61,832 nt of DNA from positions 1-61,832 of the forward strand of contig QCIG01000008.1 in the NCBI GenBank assembly GCA_003216815.1, in the 5' to 3' direction. Of the stretch, positions 30,607 through 39,983 are shown one piece after another. How positions within the stretch are numbered: the first letter of the stretch is position 1; each line of letters begins with the position of its first letter. The position numbers and the translations under genes were made by a program. Below the pieces are notes generated by a model, which had not been told where the DNA came from, did no database searches, and saw only the letters and a program-made list of their open reading frames with translations. The stretch comes from Prochlorococcus sp. AG-402-K14 (GTDB lineage Bacteria > Cyanobacteriota > Cyanobacteriia > PCC-6307 > Cyanobiaceae).

Positions 30607-31950
30607 TTACAACATTTCTTGTTCCACAAACTTTGTATGAACATCTCCTTGTATAAATTCCTTTCTCTTTAGCAATTTCAAATGGAAATCAATAGTAGTA
30701 GTAATTCCTGTAACTGCACATTCATTTAAAGCTCTTTCCATGCGTTTAAGTGCAGCTTCTCTATCTCTTCCCCAAACAATTAATTTTCCAATTAAAGAAT
30801 CATAAAAAGGAGGTATATCGTATCCTGTATAAACATGACTATCTACTCTTACTCCTGGTCCACCAGGAGGCAACCAGCCGGTGATTTTACCTGGAGAAGG
30901 TCGAAAGTTATGACTAGGATCCTCTGCATTAATTCTACATTCAATTGCATGTCCCTCTAACCTGATCTCAGGCTGACTGAATTGTAATTTTTCTCCTCCA
31001 GCGATACGCAATTGTTCTGAAATTAAATCCATTCCAGTGACTAATTCAGTAACAGGATGTTCGACTTGTATTCGTGTATTCATTTCCATAAAATAAAAAT
31101 TACCTTGCCGATCAAGAAGAAATTCAACTGTCCCCGCACCCTCGTATTTGATACTTTTTGCAGCTGCAACTGCTGCTTCTCCCATCTTTAGTCTTAAGTG
31201 ATCATCTAAAGCTGGACTTGGTGATTCCTCTAATAATTTTTGATGCCGTCTTTGAATCGAACAATCTCTTTCTCCAAGATGAACAACATTTCCAAACCGG
31301 TCAGCAAGAATCTGAACCTCTACATGCCTAGGGCGGTCAATAAATTTCTCCATATATAGGCCTGGATTACCGAACGCAGCTTCCGCTTCTCCCTGAGCAG
31401 CTTTAAACAGATTCTCCAATTCATCGCAATGTCCAACTAAACGCATACCTCTACCACCACCTCCAGCAGTTGCTTTAATCATTACTGGATAACCCATTTC
31501 AGAAGCAAGCTCAGATGCATCTGAAATACTCTCTAGCAAACCCTCACTTCCAGGGACAGTAGGAACTCCGACTTTTTGCATAGTCGATTTAGCTGTCGAC
31601 TTATCACCCATTGAGCGAATCGCATGTGGAGATGGGCCTACAAAAATAAGCCCATGATCTCCACAAATCTCTGCAAATCGATCATTCTCAGCCAAAAAAC
31701 CATAACCAGGGTGAATAGCATCAACCCCTCGCGATGTTGCTGCAGCTAATATGTTTGGAATATTTAGATAACTTTTACTGCTAGGGGAATCTCCAACACA
31801 TACAGCCTCATCAGCTAGTTGAACATGCAAAGCATTTTTATCAACAGTGCTGTAAACAGCCACTGTAGAAATCCCCATCTCACGACAGCTTCGGAGAATT
31901 CTTAAAGCTATTTCGCCTCGATTAGCTATCAGCAATTTGCCTATGGGCAT
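30607..31950 (-). CDS. accC: Acetyl-CoA carboxylase biotin carboxylase subunit
   Basis: Carboxylates the biotin on AccB in the first committed step of fatty-acid synthesis. 447 residues, full length. ATP-grasp glycine loop [14 protein letters not shown] (about 160), catalytic [14 protein letters not shown] (about 288) and the N-terminal [14 protein letters not shown]. Stand-alone, as usual for cyanobacteria. Confidence 0.97.
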   Translation of the reverse strand: MPIGKLLIANRGEIALRILRSCREMGISTVAVYSTVDKNALHVQLADEAVCVGDSPSSKSYLNIPNILAAATSRGVDAIHPGYGFLAENDRFAEICGDHGLIFVGPSPHAIRSMGDKSTAKSTMQKVGVPTVPGSEGLLESISDASELASEMGYPVMIKATAGGGGRGMRLVGHCDELENLFKAAQGEAEAAFGNPGLYMEKFIDRPRHVEVQILADRFGNVVHLGERDCSIQRRHQKLLEESPSPALDDHLRLKMGEAAVAAAKSIKYEGAGTVEFLLDRQGNFYFMEMNTRIQVEHPVTELVTGMDLISEQLRIAGGEKLQFSQPEIRLEGHAIECRINAEDPSHNFRPSPGKITGWLPPGGPGVRVDSHVYTGYDIPPFYDSLIGKLIVWGRDREAALKRMERALNECAVTGITTTIDFHLKLLKRKEFIQGDVHTKFVEQEML

Positions 31951-32076
31951 TCAAAATTACTAGATCCTCAGGCGGATCGTATCAGTATTAGTGCCCAAGA
32001 CTGAAACCCATTAAGTAGAAGCTTAATAGGTTTAGCATTATGATCATGGTGACTTAGTAATTAACTGAGTTAAATT

Positions 32077-32158
32077 GCGGATGTGGCGGAATTGGTATAC
32101 GCGCATGTCTAAGGAACATGTGGCTTCGGCCTTGCGAGTTCAAGTCTCGCCATCCGCA
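32077..32158 (+). tRNA. tRNA-Leu, anticodon AAG as read
   Basis: 82 nt class II tRNA. Acceptor GCGGATG/CATCCGC with discriminator A, D-arm GCG...CGC, anticodon stem CATGT/ACATG with loop CTAAGGA (anticodon AAG), long variable arm GGC-TTCG-GCC, and T-arm GCGAG-TTCAAGT-CTCGC. CCA is not encoded. A34 is unusual for a bacterial leucine tRNA and would need TadA-type conversion to inosine to read CUC/CUA as well as CUU. Confidence 0.96.
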
Positions 32159-32185
32159 TATTTCCAAACTGATACTCATCCATAA

Positions 32186-33463
32186 ATGAGTAATGATCCT
32201 TTAGCAATTATCTTTGTCTCCAATGGTCCAGGTGAACTAGCGACATGGGTTAAACCACTTGCTAAAGAGCTTCATCAAGAAATTGCGCTTAGACCAAAAG
32301 TAAATTCATCTCCAAAATCATTAAACTTAGTACTAGTTCCGTGCCCCAATGCTACTGGTTATGAACATCTAGTTGCAAAAAAATGGTTGCAGTTTGAAAA
32401 GGTAATAAGCGCAAAATATTTCTGGAAACTTATTTTCAAACCTAATGACTTTGGATCATGGCCATCGAAAGGTTTAGTGATTTTTTTAGGAGGAGATCAA
32501 TTTTGGAGCGTCCTCCTCTCAGCAAGATTGGGATATTTACACATGACATATGCAGAATGGATCGCAAGATGGCCTTTTTGGAATGACCGTATTGTCGCGA
32601 TGTCAGAAAAAATTGTTCATAAGTTACCTAAAAAATTTCAAGATCGTTGTTCAGTTATAGGGGACCTAACCGCTGACTTAAATGAAACTGCAAAAATTGA
32701 TGATCCACTGCCCTCTGGGAAGTGGATTGCTCTAATGCCAGGCTCAAAAAGCGCCAAACTAAAGATTGGTATACCTTTCTTTCTAGATGTCGCAGATAGA
32801 ATTTCCCAATTGATGCCTAATTGTCAGTTTCTAATACCTCTTGCTCCAACTACAAATATAGATGCAATTAAATACTTTAGTAGCAAAAAAAACCCAATAA
32901 CAAGACAATATGAATCTGGAATCCAATCAATTAATCAAGCGAATAATGAAGAGACAAGAGGAATATTAACAACTAAAAATTCTACAAAAATTTTAATACA
33001 AGAAAAACATCCAGCATATAATGATTTATGTCAATGTGATCTAGCACTAACAACAGTAGGTGCCAATACTGCAGAGCTGGGCTCATTAAATATTCCGATG
33101 ATAGTTGTAGTACCTACACAACACATTTTAGTTATGGAAGCATGGGATGGTTTAGTTGGCGTAATGGCTAGATTACCAATTTTAAAATGGTTCCTTGGTC
33201 TATTAATTAGCTATTTAAAACTTAAAAAACGAGGTTTTATGGCTTGGCCAAATATATCTGCCAAAAGAATGATTGTACCTGAAAGAGTTGGGAAAATTAC
33301 TCCTAAGCAAATAGCCAAAGAAGCGGTTGATTGGCTTAATTCACCTGCAAGACTTTCTGGTCAAAAAGCAGACCTTCAGGCGCTTAGAGGGAACAAAGGA
33401 GCTACAAATAAATTTTGTCAAGAAATTATTAATCTTTTAGAAGAGAAAAAACTGTTTAATTAG
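32186..33463 (+). CDS. LpxB-like glycosyltransferase (cyanobacterial lipid-A-disaccharide-synthase-related)
   Basis: 425 residues. Opens IIFVSNGPGELATWVKPLA, the start of the LpxB-like fold, with WIALMPGSKSAKLKIGIPFF (about 178) for nucleotide-sugar binding and TVGANTAELGSLNIPMIVVV (about 290) in the C-terminal half. It is more divergent and slightly longer than true LpxB, and picocyanobacteria lack standard lipid A, so the acceptor is unknown. Starts 27 bases after tRNA-Leu. Confidence 0.75.
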   Translation: MSNDPLAIIFVSNGPGELATWVKPLAKELHQEIALRPKVNSSPKSLNLVLVPCPNATGYEHLVAKKWLQFEKVISAKYFWKLIFKPNDFGSWPSKGLVIFLGGDQFWSVLLSARLGYLHMTYAEWIARWPFWNDRIVAMSEKIVHKLPKKFQDRCSVIGDLTADLNETAKIDDPLPSGKWIALMPGSKSAKLKIGIPFFLDVADRISQLMPNCQFLIPLAPTTNIDAIKYFSSKKNPITRQYESGIQSINQANNEETRGILTTKNSTKILIQEKHPAYNDLCQCDLALTTVGANTAELGSLNIPMIVVVPTQHILVMEAWDGLVGVMARLPILKWFLGLLISYLKLKKRGFMAWPNISAKRMIVPERVGKITPKQIAKEAVDWLNSPARLSGQKADLQALRGNKGATNKFCQEIINLLEEKKLFN

Positions 33464-34507
33464 TCACCATGGATCTTCAATATCAAAAAGGTCATTATCA
33501 TTAGATTTTGAATCTTGAGATTTCTTTGTAGATGTTTGTTCTAATGGTTCGACATCCATAGGCTCTTCCACTCTTAAAAGCCTAGTTCTATTTTTATTAT
33601 TCCTAGAAGATATTTTACCTTCAGAAATATCAGTTTGATTGGTCAATTTTGACTCACTGTAGTTTAATCTATCTTCTTCAATTTCTGTATATATTGAAGA
33701 CTGATTAGGTTCATCTAAATATCTTAATTCTCGATTATATTGTTCCTCTTCCGAATCTTCTAATTCTACATATTCCATCTCATCTTCTTGATAAATATCT
33801 TCTTGGGATTGCTCTAAAAGCTTTTGATCATCATTTTGACTCTCTCCAGAAGTTAATTGATTTTCAACTGGAACAAGATTAACTCTATACCTTTCTCTTT
33901 CACTATCCTCCCATCCTGAATTACCCACGCCAAGCTTTTCAAGAAAACCACTATTCAATTGTTTTAATTTCTCTTCAGCCCCCTCATAAACAATTATTCG
34001 ATCTGGGCCACTACTTACAATTTCATCAACTGGCATCTCCCAAGTGCTTAAAACTCCTTCACCTAACAAAGGAACCCCTAATGCTCCCATAACCAAAGTA
34101 AGTAATTCTCCAGTTTCAATATCAAAAGAAAATCCAAGCACTCTCCCCAACTGATCTCCAGATTCAGTAATAACCTGGCAATTAATAACTTTATTAAATC
34201 TATCTGGAACAAAGTTTTCGCTTAAGGAATCTATTGTATCCACCAAGATCACATCACCTACTTGACGAATCTGTTCAAGAGGAAGCCATCTTGGCAAACC
34301 AGGTAAAAAACGAGTTAATGGATTGTCTCGCAGTCCCAAAGCTACAACTTCTCTACGATCAATATCAACTACCACCTCGCCTACAAGACCCAATCTGCGA
34401 CCAGTATCACGAGTTATCACCTGAGTACCCATCAACTCAGAGCGAAGCCATAATCTGTCACTGGGGACAGCAGATGTTGATTCTTGTGGGGCTTGAGTGT
34501 TGGTCAA
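33464..34507 (-). CDS. PRC-barrel domain protein with acidic tail
   Basis: 347 residues. Two PRC-barrel repeats: LRSELMGTQVITRDTGRRLG (about 21-90) and CQVITESGDQLGRVLGFSFD (about 110-180). A long acidic, Ser/Glu-rich tail (about 205-347, with EDEMEYVELEDSEEEQYNRE) looks disordered. PRC-barrels occur in the photosynthetic reaction-centre H subunit and in RNA-processing factors. TTG start (34507-34505). Its 3' end touches the LpxB-like gene. Confidence 0.8.
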   Translation of the reverse strand: MTNTQAPQESTSAVPSDRLWLRSELMGTQVITRDTGRRLGLVGEVVVDIDRREVVALGLRDNPLTRFLPGLPRWLPLEQIRQVGDVILVDTIDSLSENFVPDRFNKVINCQVITESGDQLGRVLGFSFDIETGELLTLVMGALGVPLLGEGVLSTWEMPVDEIVSSGPDRIIVYEGAEEKLKQLNSGFLEKLGVGNSGWEDSERERYRVNLVPVENQLTSGESQNDDQKLLEQSQEDIYQEDEMEYVELEDSEEEQYNRELRYLDEPNQSSIYTEIEEDRLNYSESKLTNQTDISEGKISSRNNKNRTRLLRVEEPMDVEPLEQTSTKKSQDSKSNDNDLFDIEDPW

Positions 34508-34565
34508 CTCAAATATGCAGAAATGAGATTAGTAGAACCATATTGGATCATATTAGTTAATTCGA

Positions 34566-37500
34566 TCAAGCTGCGATTGGCAACCCAACAACTTGAGTAT
34601 GATTACCCCTTGCTTGGGTAACTCCAATGGTTCTCATTGAGGCTCCAATCATAGGTCTTCTATGACTTACGACAAGAAATTGCGCATGTTCAGCTTGTTG
34701 CGCAATCAAAGCCGCTAACCTCTCAACATTTACTCCATCCAAGAAACTATCTACTTCATCAAGTGCATAAAAAGGAGAAGGTCTAAAACGTTGAAGTGCA
34801 AAAAGAAAACTTAATGCAGTTAAAGATTTTTCTCCACCTGACATTGCTGCAAGTCTTCTAACAGCCTTACCTTTTGGATGAGCAACCAAAGTCAGACCCC
34901 CTTCCAAAGGTTGATCAGGATTTTCAAGTTGCAAATGTCCATCACCTTCCGAGAGACTTGCAAAAATTTCGCGAAAATGAACATCAACGGCTTGAAAAGC
35001 TTCCATAAAAGCCTCTTGACGCAAAGTTGAAACTGTCTCAATGCGAAGCAATAGCTCAGATCTTTCATCAGTTAGAACATTCAGTCTGCTTTCAAGTTCA
35101 ATAAGTCTCTCGTCTAATTTGGCCAATTCTTCTAATGCAAGCATATTTACAGGTTCCAATTCTTCCATTTTTTTCTGCAAAGCCTCCAACTCAGCAAGTA
35201 AAACCTCTAAACCATTTTCTCGGATTTCATCTGAGATCAAAGGTAAGGGGTTTGGAAGCTTCTTCTCTAGTTCATTACAACGTATAGTTTCCATTCTTAT
35301 TTCTTCCTTCATATTTTTTTGATCTTCCCTTAAACGTTGAAGATTCCATTGAAGTTCCTGCAGGTTCAAACGTTTTTTCGCTACATCAGCTTCTACAGAA
35401 TCTCTTTCACGACGTTGTTCCCCAAAGCGAGTTTCTAATTGTTTTTGTTCATTGATCAATTCTTGCCTACTTGTATTCAGTTGCTTGCTCTGCTCCCGCC
35501 AAGTCATATGAGCATTAGCAAGAGTTTCTATTGAATCCTTTAAGCGTTTTTCTTCAATTATTAAAGAATTTTCTTGATCATTTAAGCGATCAATAGCAAG
35601 CTGATTTTGTGATTGCTTATTTAGAATCTCATCTCTCTTCTTTCTAAAATCAAGTAGATTTTTATCAGCGTCTTCTAATTCCTTTTGTAATTCAGACCAA
35701 ACCGATGAGTCACTTGATTTATCAATAATCTTTTCTTCCTTCTCTAGGTTTAACAATTGCACTTCTAAAGGTTTTATATTCAAATTAATGGATTCTAATT
35801 GAGAAAGTTTTTCTTTTTTAGATTTAAGAAGATCCTCAATTCTTTTTTGGCGATTACTTTGACGTTCTAATAAGGGAGAATTTGATCTTTTAGAAGTAAC
35901 TCTTTCAGCATCAAGTGCTGCTTTTTTCTGTTCCAATTTACTTAACTCATTTCTAAAGTTATCTAGCTTATTAATTATTTGGTTTTCTTTAGTTTGACAG
36001 CTAACTAAAGTTTCACCAACTTCTAATAATCTATTCTTTAATGGATCACAATCATCATTATCTTTTACTCTTCCAAAACTCAAACCCAATGATCTATTAT
36101 TCAAACTTCCACCAGTCATCGCTCCACTCTTTTCCAATAATTCACCTTCTAATGTAACTGCTCTTTTACCACCAATGTGATCACGAGCTGAAGACAAATC
36201 ACCAAAAACAACTGTCTCGCCAAATACATATCCGAATACATTTTTATATATTGGTTCAAATTGAATTAAATCTATGGCCTTGCCAATTAATCCATTATTT
36301 GAATTGGAATTAATAGAAACAGTTCTCTGAAATACTTCCGATTTAGTTTGATGATTCTTTAAAATCTTATTTAGAGGCAAAAAAGTCAACCTTCCAGCTC
36401 GCTTGCGCTTTAAAAGTTCTATTGATTGTGCAGCAATTCGATCATTATCAACAACCACTTGGCCAAGTCTAGCGCCTGCAGCAACTTCAAGAGCAATCCT
36501 AAAACGATCTTCAACCTCGCCCAAGTTAGCAACTGGACCATGTATACCATCCAAACCAGATTCTAATAATAAAGTTAGTGCACTTGTACCTCTACTTTCA
36601 TATATTATTTCCTTCCTACTTTCTAATCTAGCTATGTCATTTTGAAGCTTCGCCTGCTCTTTCTCTAATCTATATCGAGTTCGCTCTTGTATATTTTTTT
36701 CAGCCAATAATTCTTGAAATTCTTCTTTTTTACCTGAAATTAACCCTAAAACATTTTCCCATTCTTGATTCAAATTTTTAATTTCTAAATGCACTTTCTC
36801 ATGAGCAGATTCATCAGCCTTTTGATCACTTTCTAATTCTTTTAAAATAACATTTAATTGCAATAATTTTTCTTCGAGATTTTGCTTTTCTAATTTTTTT
36901 GGATGTAACTTTACTTGAATTTGATCTTTACCATGCCTAACCTTTTGATGCTTTTCTATACAGGCACCAGATCGACCAGCCACATCCGAAAGTTTTCTTC
37001 TAGAAGATTCAACCCAAGCCTCAGCTTCTTTACAATTCAACTCAGCCTTATCTATATCTTTAGGATTAATTAAATCAAGTCTATCCTTTAATTCACTTTG
37101 ATAATCATTCTTTTTCTGTAGAAGATTACGTCTATATTCTTGTAACTTTTCCCCTTCATTTTTATGATTAAGTCCCTGTCTTTCACGACGTTGTTCCCCA
37201 AAGCGAGTTTCTATAAGTCCCTGTCTCTCTAGCTCTCTATTCTGAGATTCAATAGCTGCGATTTTTCCTTGAACTGCAAGTAATTGATCTTCACCAAGTT
37301 CTTTTACATTTTTCTGTAAAATATCTAATATATTTTTAGATTTATCTAAATCTTTTTGAATATCCAGTAAATTTTGTGAATCTATTTTTTCTTTTTTAAT
37401 CAATTCCTGATGATCTATATCTAATTTTTCCAAACCACTTTTTGCATTTTCATAGGATAAAACTAATTCTTGCTGTCTACCAATAAATAATTTATTTTTA

Positions 37501-38216
37501 AGATCTTTGTATAAACTTGCTTTCTCGCAGTCTTTTTGCAAGCGCTGTTTTGAAAGATTCAATTCTTGTTCAACAATCCTGCAACGTTCCTGCCTTTCAT
37601 AAACATCATCTAACTTTGAACGAGTTTGATTAATCCTAGTATCAAATAATGCAACACCAGCGAGTTCGTCTATGAGACCTCTACGATCTTTATTACTCAT
37701 CGAGACAATTCGTGTAACATCTCCCTGCATCACAACATTGCTACCTTCAGGATCAATTCTGAGACGCCTTAATTGAGTTTGTAATTGCTGTAAATTACAT
37801 GCTTCTCCGTCAGCTGTATAAGTAGAAGCATATGACCCTCCTGGCATAACCTTTAATCTTCTTGAAACTATCCATTCTTTTTGACCAGTCTTAATCCAAG
37901 GTCCTTCTTCAGGAGGCTCCATTCCATTTTCTGCTTCATCAGGCTGCCAATCAGTTAAATCAAATTTGACAGTAACTTTGGTTTCGGAAGATTTTCCAGC
38001 TTTTAAGACGCCGCTATTAACTAAATCAGGTAATCTATCTGCTCTCATTCCACGACTATTAGCGAGGCCTAAACAAAACAAAACTCCATCAAGAATATTA
38101 CTTTTACCTGAACCATTAGGACCTGTTACTACAGTAAATCCCTCCTCCAGTGGAATCGACATTGATCCGCCAAAGGACTTGAAATGAGACAAATCTACAT
38201 GGTTAATATGAACCAA
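34566..38216 (-). CDS. smc: Chromosome segregation protein SMC, with an internal duplicated peptide
   Basis: Condensin ATPase organising the chromosome. 1216 residues. N-terminal Walker A GPNGSGKSN (about 33), two long coiled coils, hinge at about 555-620 (GIHGPVANLGEVEDRFRIAL), C-terminal signature AAMSGGEKSLTAL (about 1125) and Walker B PFYALDEVDSFLD (about 1148). Odd: the peptide ETRFGEQRRER occurs twice, at about residues 335 and 927, encoded by an identical 35-bp stretch (37179-37213 and 35403-35437). The copy at 335 is bracketed by a 13-bp direct repeat, suggesting a 45-bp in-frame templated insertion. TTG start (38216-38214). Confidence 0.95.
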   Translation of the reverse strand: MVHINHVDLSHFKSFGGSMSIPLEEGFTVVTGPNGSGKSNILDGVLFCLGLANSRGMRADRLPDLVNSGVLKAGKSSETKVTVKFDLTDWQPDEAENGMEPPEEGPWIKTGQKEWIVSRRLKVMPGGSYASTYTADGEACNLQQLQTQLRRLRIDPEGSNVVMQGDVTRIVSMSNKDRRGLIDELAGVALFDTRINQTRSKLDDVYERQERCRIVEQELNLSKQRLQKDCEKASLYKDLKNKLFIGRQQELVLSYENAKSGLEKLDIDHQELIKKEKIDSQNLLDIQKDLDKSKNILDILQKNVKELGEDQLLAVQGKIAAIESQNRELERQGLIETRFGEQRRERQGLNHKNEGEKLQEYRRNLLQKKNDYQSELKDRLDLINPKDIDKAELNCKEAEAWVESSRRKLSDVAGRSGACIEKHQKVRHGKDQIQVKLHPKKLEKQNLEEKLLQLNVILKELESDQKADESAHEKVHLEIKNLNQEWENVLGLISGKKEEFQELLAEKNIQERTRYRLEKEQAKLQNDIARLESRKEIIYESRGTSALTLLLESGLDGIHGPVANLGEVEDRFRIALEVAAGARLGQVVVDNDRIAAQSIELLKRKRAGRLTFLPLNKILKNHQTKSEVFQRTVSINSNSNNGLIGKAIDLIQFEPIYKNVFGYVFGETVVFGDLSSARDHIGGKRAVTLEGELLEKSGAMTGGSLNNRSLGLSFGRVKDNDDCDPLKNRLLEVGETLVSCQTKENQIINKLDNFRNELSKLEQKKAALDAERVTSKRSNSPLLERQSNRQKRIEDLLKSKKEKLSQLESINLNIKPLEVQLLNLEKEEKIIDKSSDSSVWSELQKELEDADKNLLDFRKKRDEILNKQSQNQLAIDRLNDQENSLIIEEKRLKDSIETLANAHMTWREQSKQLNTSRQELINEQKQLETRFGEQRRERDSVEADVAKKRLNLQELQWNLQRLREDQKNMKEEIRMETIRCNELEKKLPNPLPLISDEIRENGLEVLLAELEALQKKMEELEPVNMLALEELAKLDERLIELESRLNVLTDERSELLLRIETVSTLRQEAFMEAFQAVDVHFREIFASLSEGDGHLQLENPDQPLEGGLTLVAHPKGKAVRRLAAMSGGEKSLTALSFLFALQRFRPSPFYALDEVDSFLDGVNVERLAALIAQQAEHAQFLVVSHRRPMIGASMRTIGVTQARGNHTQVVGLPIAA
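35403..35437 (-). repeat. Intragenic 35-bp repeat, putative donor copy (smc)
   Basis: Identical over 35 bases to 37179-37213, same frame and strand. It encodes ETRFGEQRRER in the C-terminal coiled coil. It lacks flanking direct repeats, so it is taken as the original. Confidence 0.9.
37169..37226 (-). repeat. Intragenic repeat copy with flanking 13-bp direct repeats (smc)
   Basis: TAAGTCCCTGTCT occurs at 37169-37181 and 37214-37226, exactly 45 bp apart. Between and overlapping them lies the 35-bp match to 35403-35437. Removing 45 bp would restore a continuous coiled coil reading ELERQGLNHK in place of ELERQGLIETRFGEQRRERQ. The arrangement fits a template-switch insertion with 3-base microhomology (TCT). 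Confidence 0.85.
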
Positions 38217-38295
38217 CAGAATGCATCAACGATATGAATGAGGTTAGCGAAGTATCAGAGAAACTCAAGTCTTTCTAAGTCACAAGCAATAATTC

Positions 38296-38682
38296 CTATT
38301 TTTCACTGAAAATTCTGCAACCATTTTCATCTATGACTAAATCACAATAAACATCTTCCCATGTCAAATATAAATTGATAGTTCCGTTTTCAAGACTTGG
38401 TAAAGAATTAAAAAAAATACCTTTTTTAATTCTAGTGGCAACACCTCTATTACCAGAAACAACTTTTTCTTTGATATCAAGCCAGTCAAGCTTATGGGGA
38501 GCAATATAAACCGAATCTACAGAAGGTCCATTGACGAGTGGAATATCACTTAAACGCCAAGTTCTACAAAATTCCTTATCTTCTAAAAGTAAATCAAAAT
38601 GAAAAGCTTTGAAATCATCAGGTGCACCAGTATGTCTTAATAAAACCCACCTATAATTTTTTTTTGGCTTAACAGTATTCAA
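38296..38682 (-). CDS. LigD 3'-phosphoesterase-like domain protein
   Basis: 128 residues, entirely one domain. RWVLLRHTGAPDDFKAFHFD (about 11-30), LLLEDKEFCRTWRLSDIP and APHKLDWLDIKEKVVSGNRG (about 60-80) follow the pattern of the phosphoesterase/ligase-N domain of LigD: a first His, an HxD motif, Trp-Arg/Leu, a second His, then SGxRG. The HFDLLLE segment lacks the Arg of the classical HYDFRLE, so activity is uncertain. No Ku or ligase is nearby. Family call by eye. Confidence 0.55.
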   Translation of the reverse strand: MNTVKPKKNYRWVLLRHTGAPDDFKAFHFDLLLEDKEFCRTWRLSDIPLVNGPSVDSVYIAPHKLDWLDIKEKVVSGNRGVATRIKKGIFFNSLPSLENGTINLYLTWEDVYCDLVIDENGCRIFSEK

Positions 38683-38781
38683 CTAACAAATAAATAAAGA
38701 ACTAATAAAGAAATTTCCATGAAAAAATATCAGGAGACAAGTCTCCTCAACAAAAAGTACTGAACATCAAAACCTTTAGCT

Positions 38782-38913
38782 TTAAGCCTCAGGTACAAAC
38801 CTTAAGGCAATTAAGAGAAGGCTTCCAGCACCTGCTATTGCAGCTAAAACCAGGCCAAAATCAGTAGGGATTGTATTAGAAGCAAAAACCATTGATGAAA
38901 TTTCGACGCCCAT
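38782..38913 (-). CDS. Small one-helix membrane protein, 43 residues
   Basis: ATG 38913-38911 to TAA 38784-38782. Short N-terminus (MGVEISSMVFASNTIPTDFG), one hydrophobic helix (LVLAAIAGAGSLLLIALRFV) and a PEA end. The style resembles small thylakoid subunits, but I cannot match it to a named one. On the same strand as the LigD-like gene, with 99 bases between them. Confidence 0.6.
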   Translation of the reverse strand: MGVEISSMVFASNTIPTDFGLVLAAIAGAGSLLLIALRFVPEA

Positions 38914-39131
38914 GGGTTGTTTAGGAAATACCAATGACCTTTAGCACTATAAGTATTCAAATAGCAATATTTGTAAGCAAAGACGACGAAAAATTCTTGT
39001 GAAATTATGGACTTAAAACATTTAAAACTCAAAAATATGGTTTCTTATGAGACAAGTTTTAAACATTGAATTCCATTAAGGGGTTTCGATTAGGACAATA
39101 TCTCTCTATTCTCTAATAAACCTTTGGATTT

Positions 39132-39596
39132 ATGGAATCAGTGAATTCCTCATCCTCTCAATCCTCAAATTCAGTTGAAACTGAAGAAACCATTGCTGAA
39201 AAGTCTTCAGAGCAATGGTTCACTGAACAATTTGATAATTTATTGCCAAAAATCCAAGAGCGATGGCCAGATCTAGCTAGACAGACATTAGAAGCTACTA
39301 AAGGGAGTCTTGACGATTTAATCGATGTCATATCTATACATTCAGGCAAAAATAGTTTCGGAGTGAAAGAACAATTAGAAGAAATTTTTCATTCTGCAAC
39401 TGACACAACTAAAGGGCTCGCAGACTCTTTAGAGCCACTAGAAAAACAGCTTGAACACATACTTGATGAGCTAAACAGTACGCTTAGACCACGAATGGAA
39501 AAACCAATTAGGAAAAGACCTCTTTTAGCTATAGGCATTGCTGCTGGCATTGGTGTTTTATTTGGCATACTTCTTGGTGGAGGTAGAAAAAATTAA
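39132..39596 (+). CDS. YqjD/ElaB-like (DUF883-type) membrane-anchored protein
   Basis: 154 residues. Polar, acidic N-terminus (Ser-rich), an amphipathic helical middle (about 45-125), and a C-terminal anchor PLLAIGIAAGIGVLFGILLG preceded by basic KPIRKR. This short polar-helix-then-glycine-zipper layout is that of DUF883 proteins, which in E. coli tether ribosomes to the membrane. Stop and start overlap (TAATG) with the next gene, a YqjE-like protein, the same pairing as yqjD-yqjE. Confidence 0.6.
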   Translation: MESVNSSSSQSSNSVETEETIAEKSSEQWFTEQFDNLLPKIQERWPDLARQTLEATKGSLDDLIDVISIHSGKNSFGVKEQLEEIFHSATDTTKGLADSLEPLEKQLEHILDELNSTLRPRMEKPIRKRPLLAIGIAAGIGVLFGILLGGGRKN

Positions 39597-39982
39597 TGGC
39601 AAGCTCAGAACGCAAAAAAGGCATAGGGGCTGCAGCAAGGGTTACTGCACTGGCAAGTTCAGTAATGGATCTTCATATTCGAATTGCTCTACAAGAAATG
39701 GACCGAGAAAAACGCCGACTAATCAGCGGAGGGATTTTCTTGGCAACTGGAGGAATATTGATGTTGCTGGCCTTAGTTGGATCTGAATTATTTCTTGGAT
39801 TTTGGATTATGGACTTGCTTGAAATAGGTATTAAATCAACAATTTTAATTTTGGTTTTTATCAATCTTGTCTTAGCTGGTATGAGTCTAAGAATTGGGGG
39901 ATATCTAGCTAAAGGTCCTTATCTGCCTGAAACTTTAGAAGGGATTACAAAAACTACAAAAGCTGTTTTAGGCAAAAATTAA
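39596..39982 (+). CDS. YqjE/holin-X-type (Phage_holin_3_6-like) membrane protein
   Basis: 128 residues. A charged N-terminal helix (IRIALQEMDREKRRLISGGI) leads into two hydrophobic helices: FLATGGILMLLALVGSELFL then the second, STILILVFINLVLAGMSLRI. This is the actinobacterial holin-X/YqjE family pattern; despite the name most members are not lysis proteins. Translationally coupled to the YqjD-like gene by a 1-base overlap. Confidence 0.65.
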   Translation: MASSERKKGIGAAARVTALASSVMDLHIRIALQEMDREKRRLISGGIFLATGGILMLLALVGSELFLGFWIMDLLEIGIKSTILILVFINLVLAGMSLRIGGYLAKGPYLPETLEGITKTTKAVLGKN

Positions 39983-39983
39983 A

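Noticed and set aside
34566-38216. smc repeats as a mobile palindromic element
   Set aside because: Only two copies, both in one gene, one without flanking duplication and no inverted ends; a templated intragenic copy explains it better.
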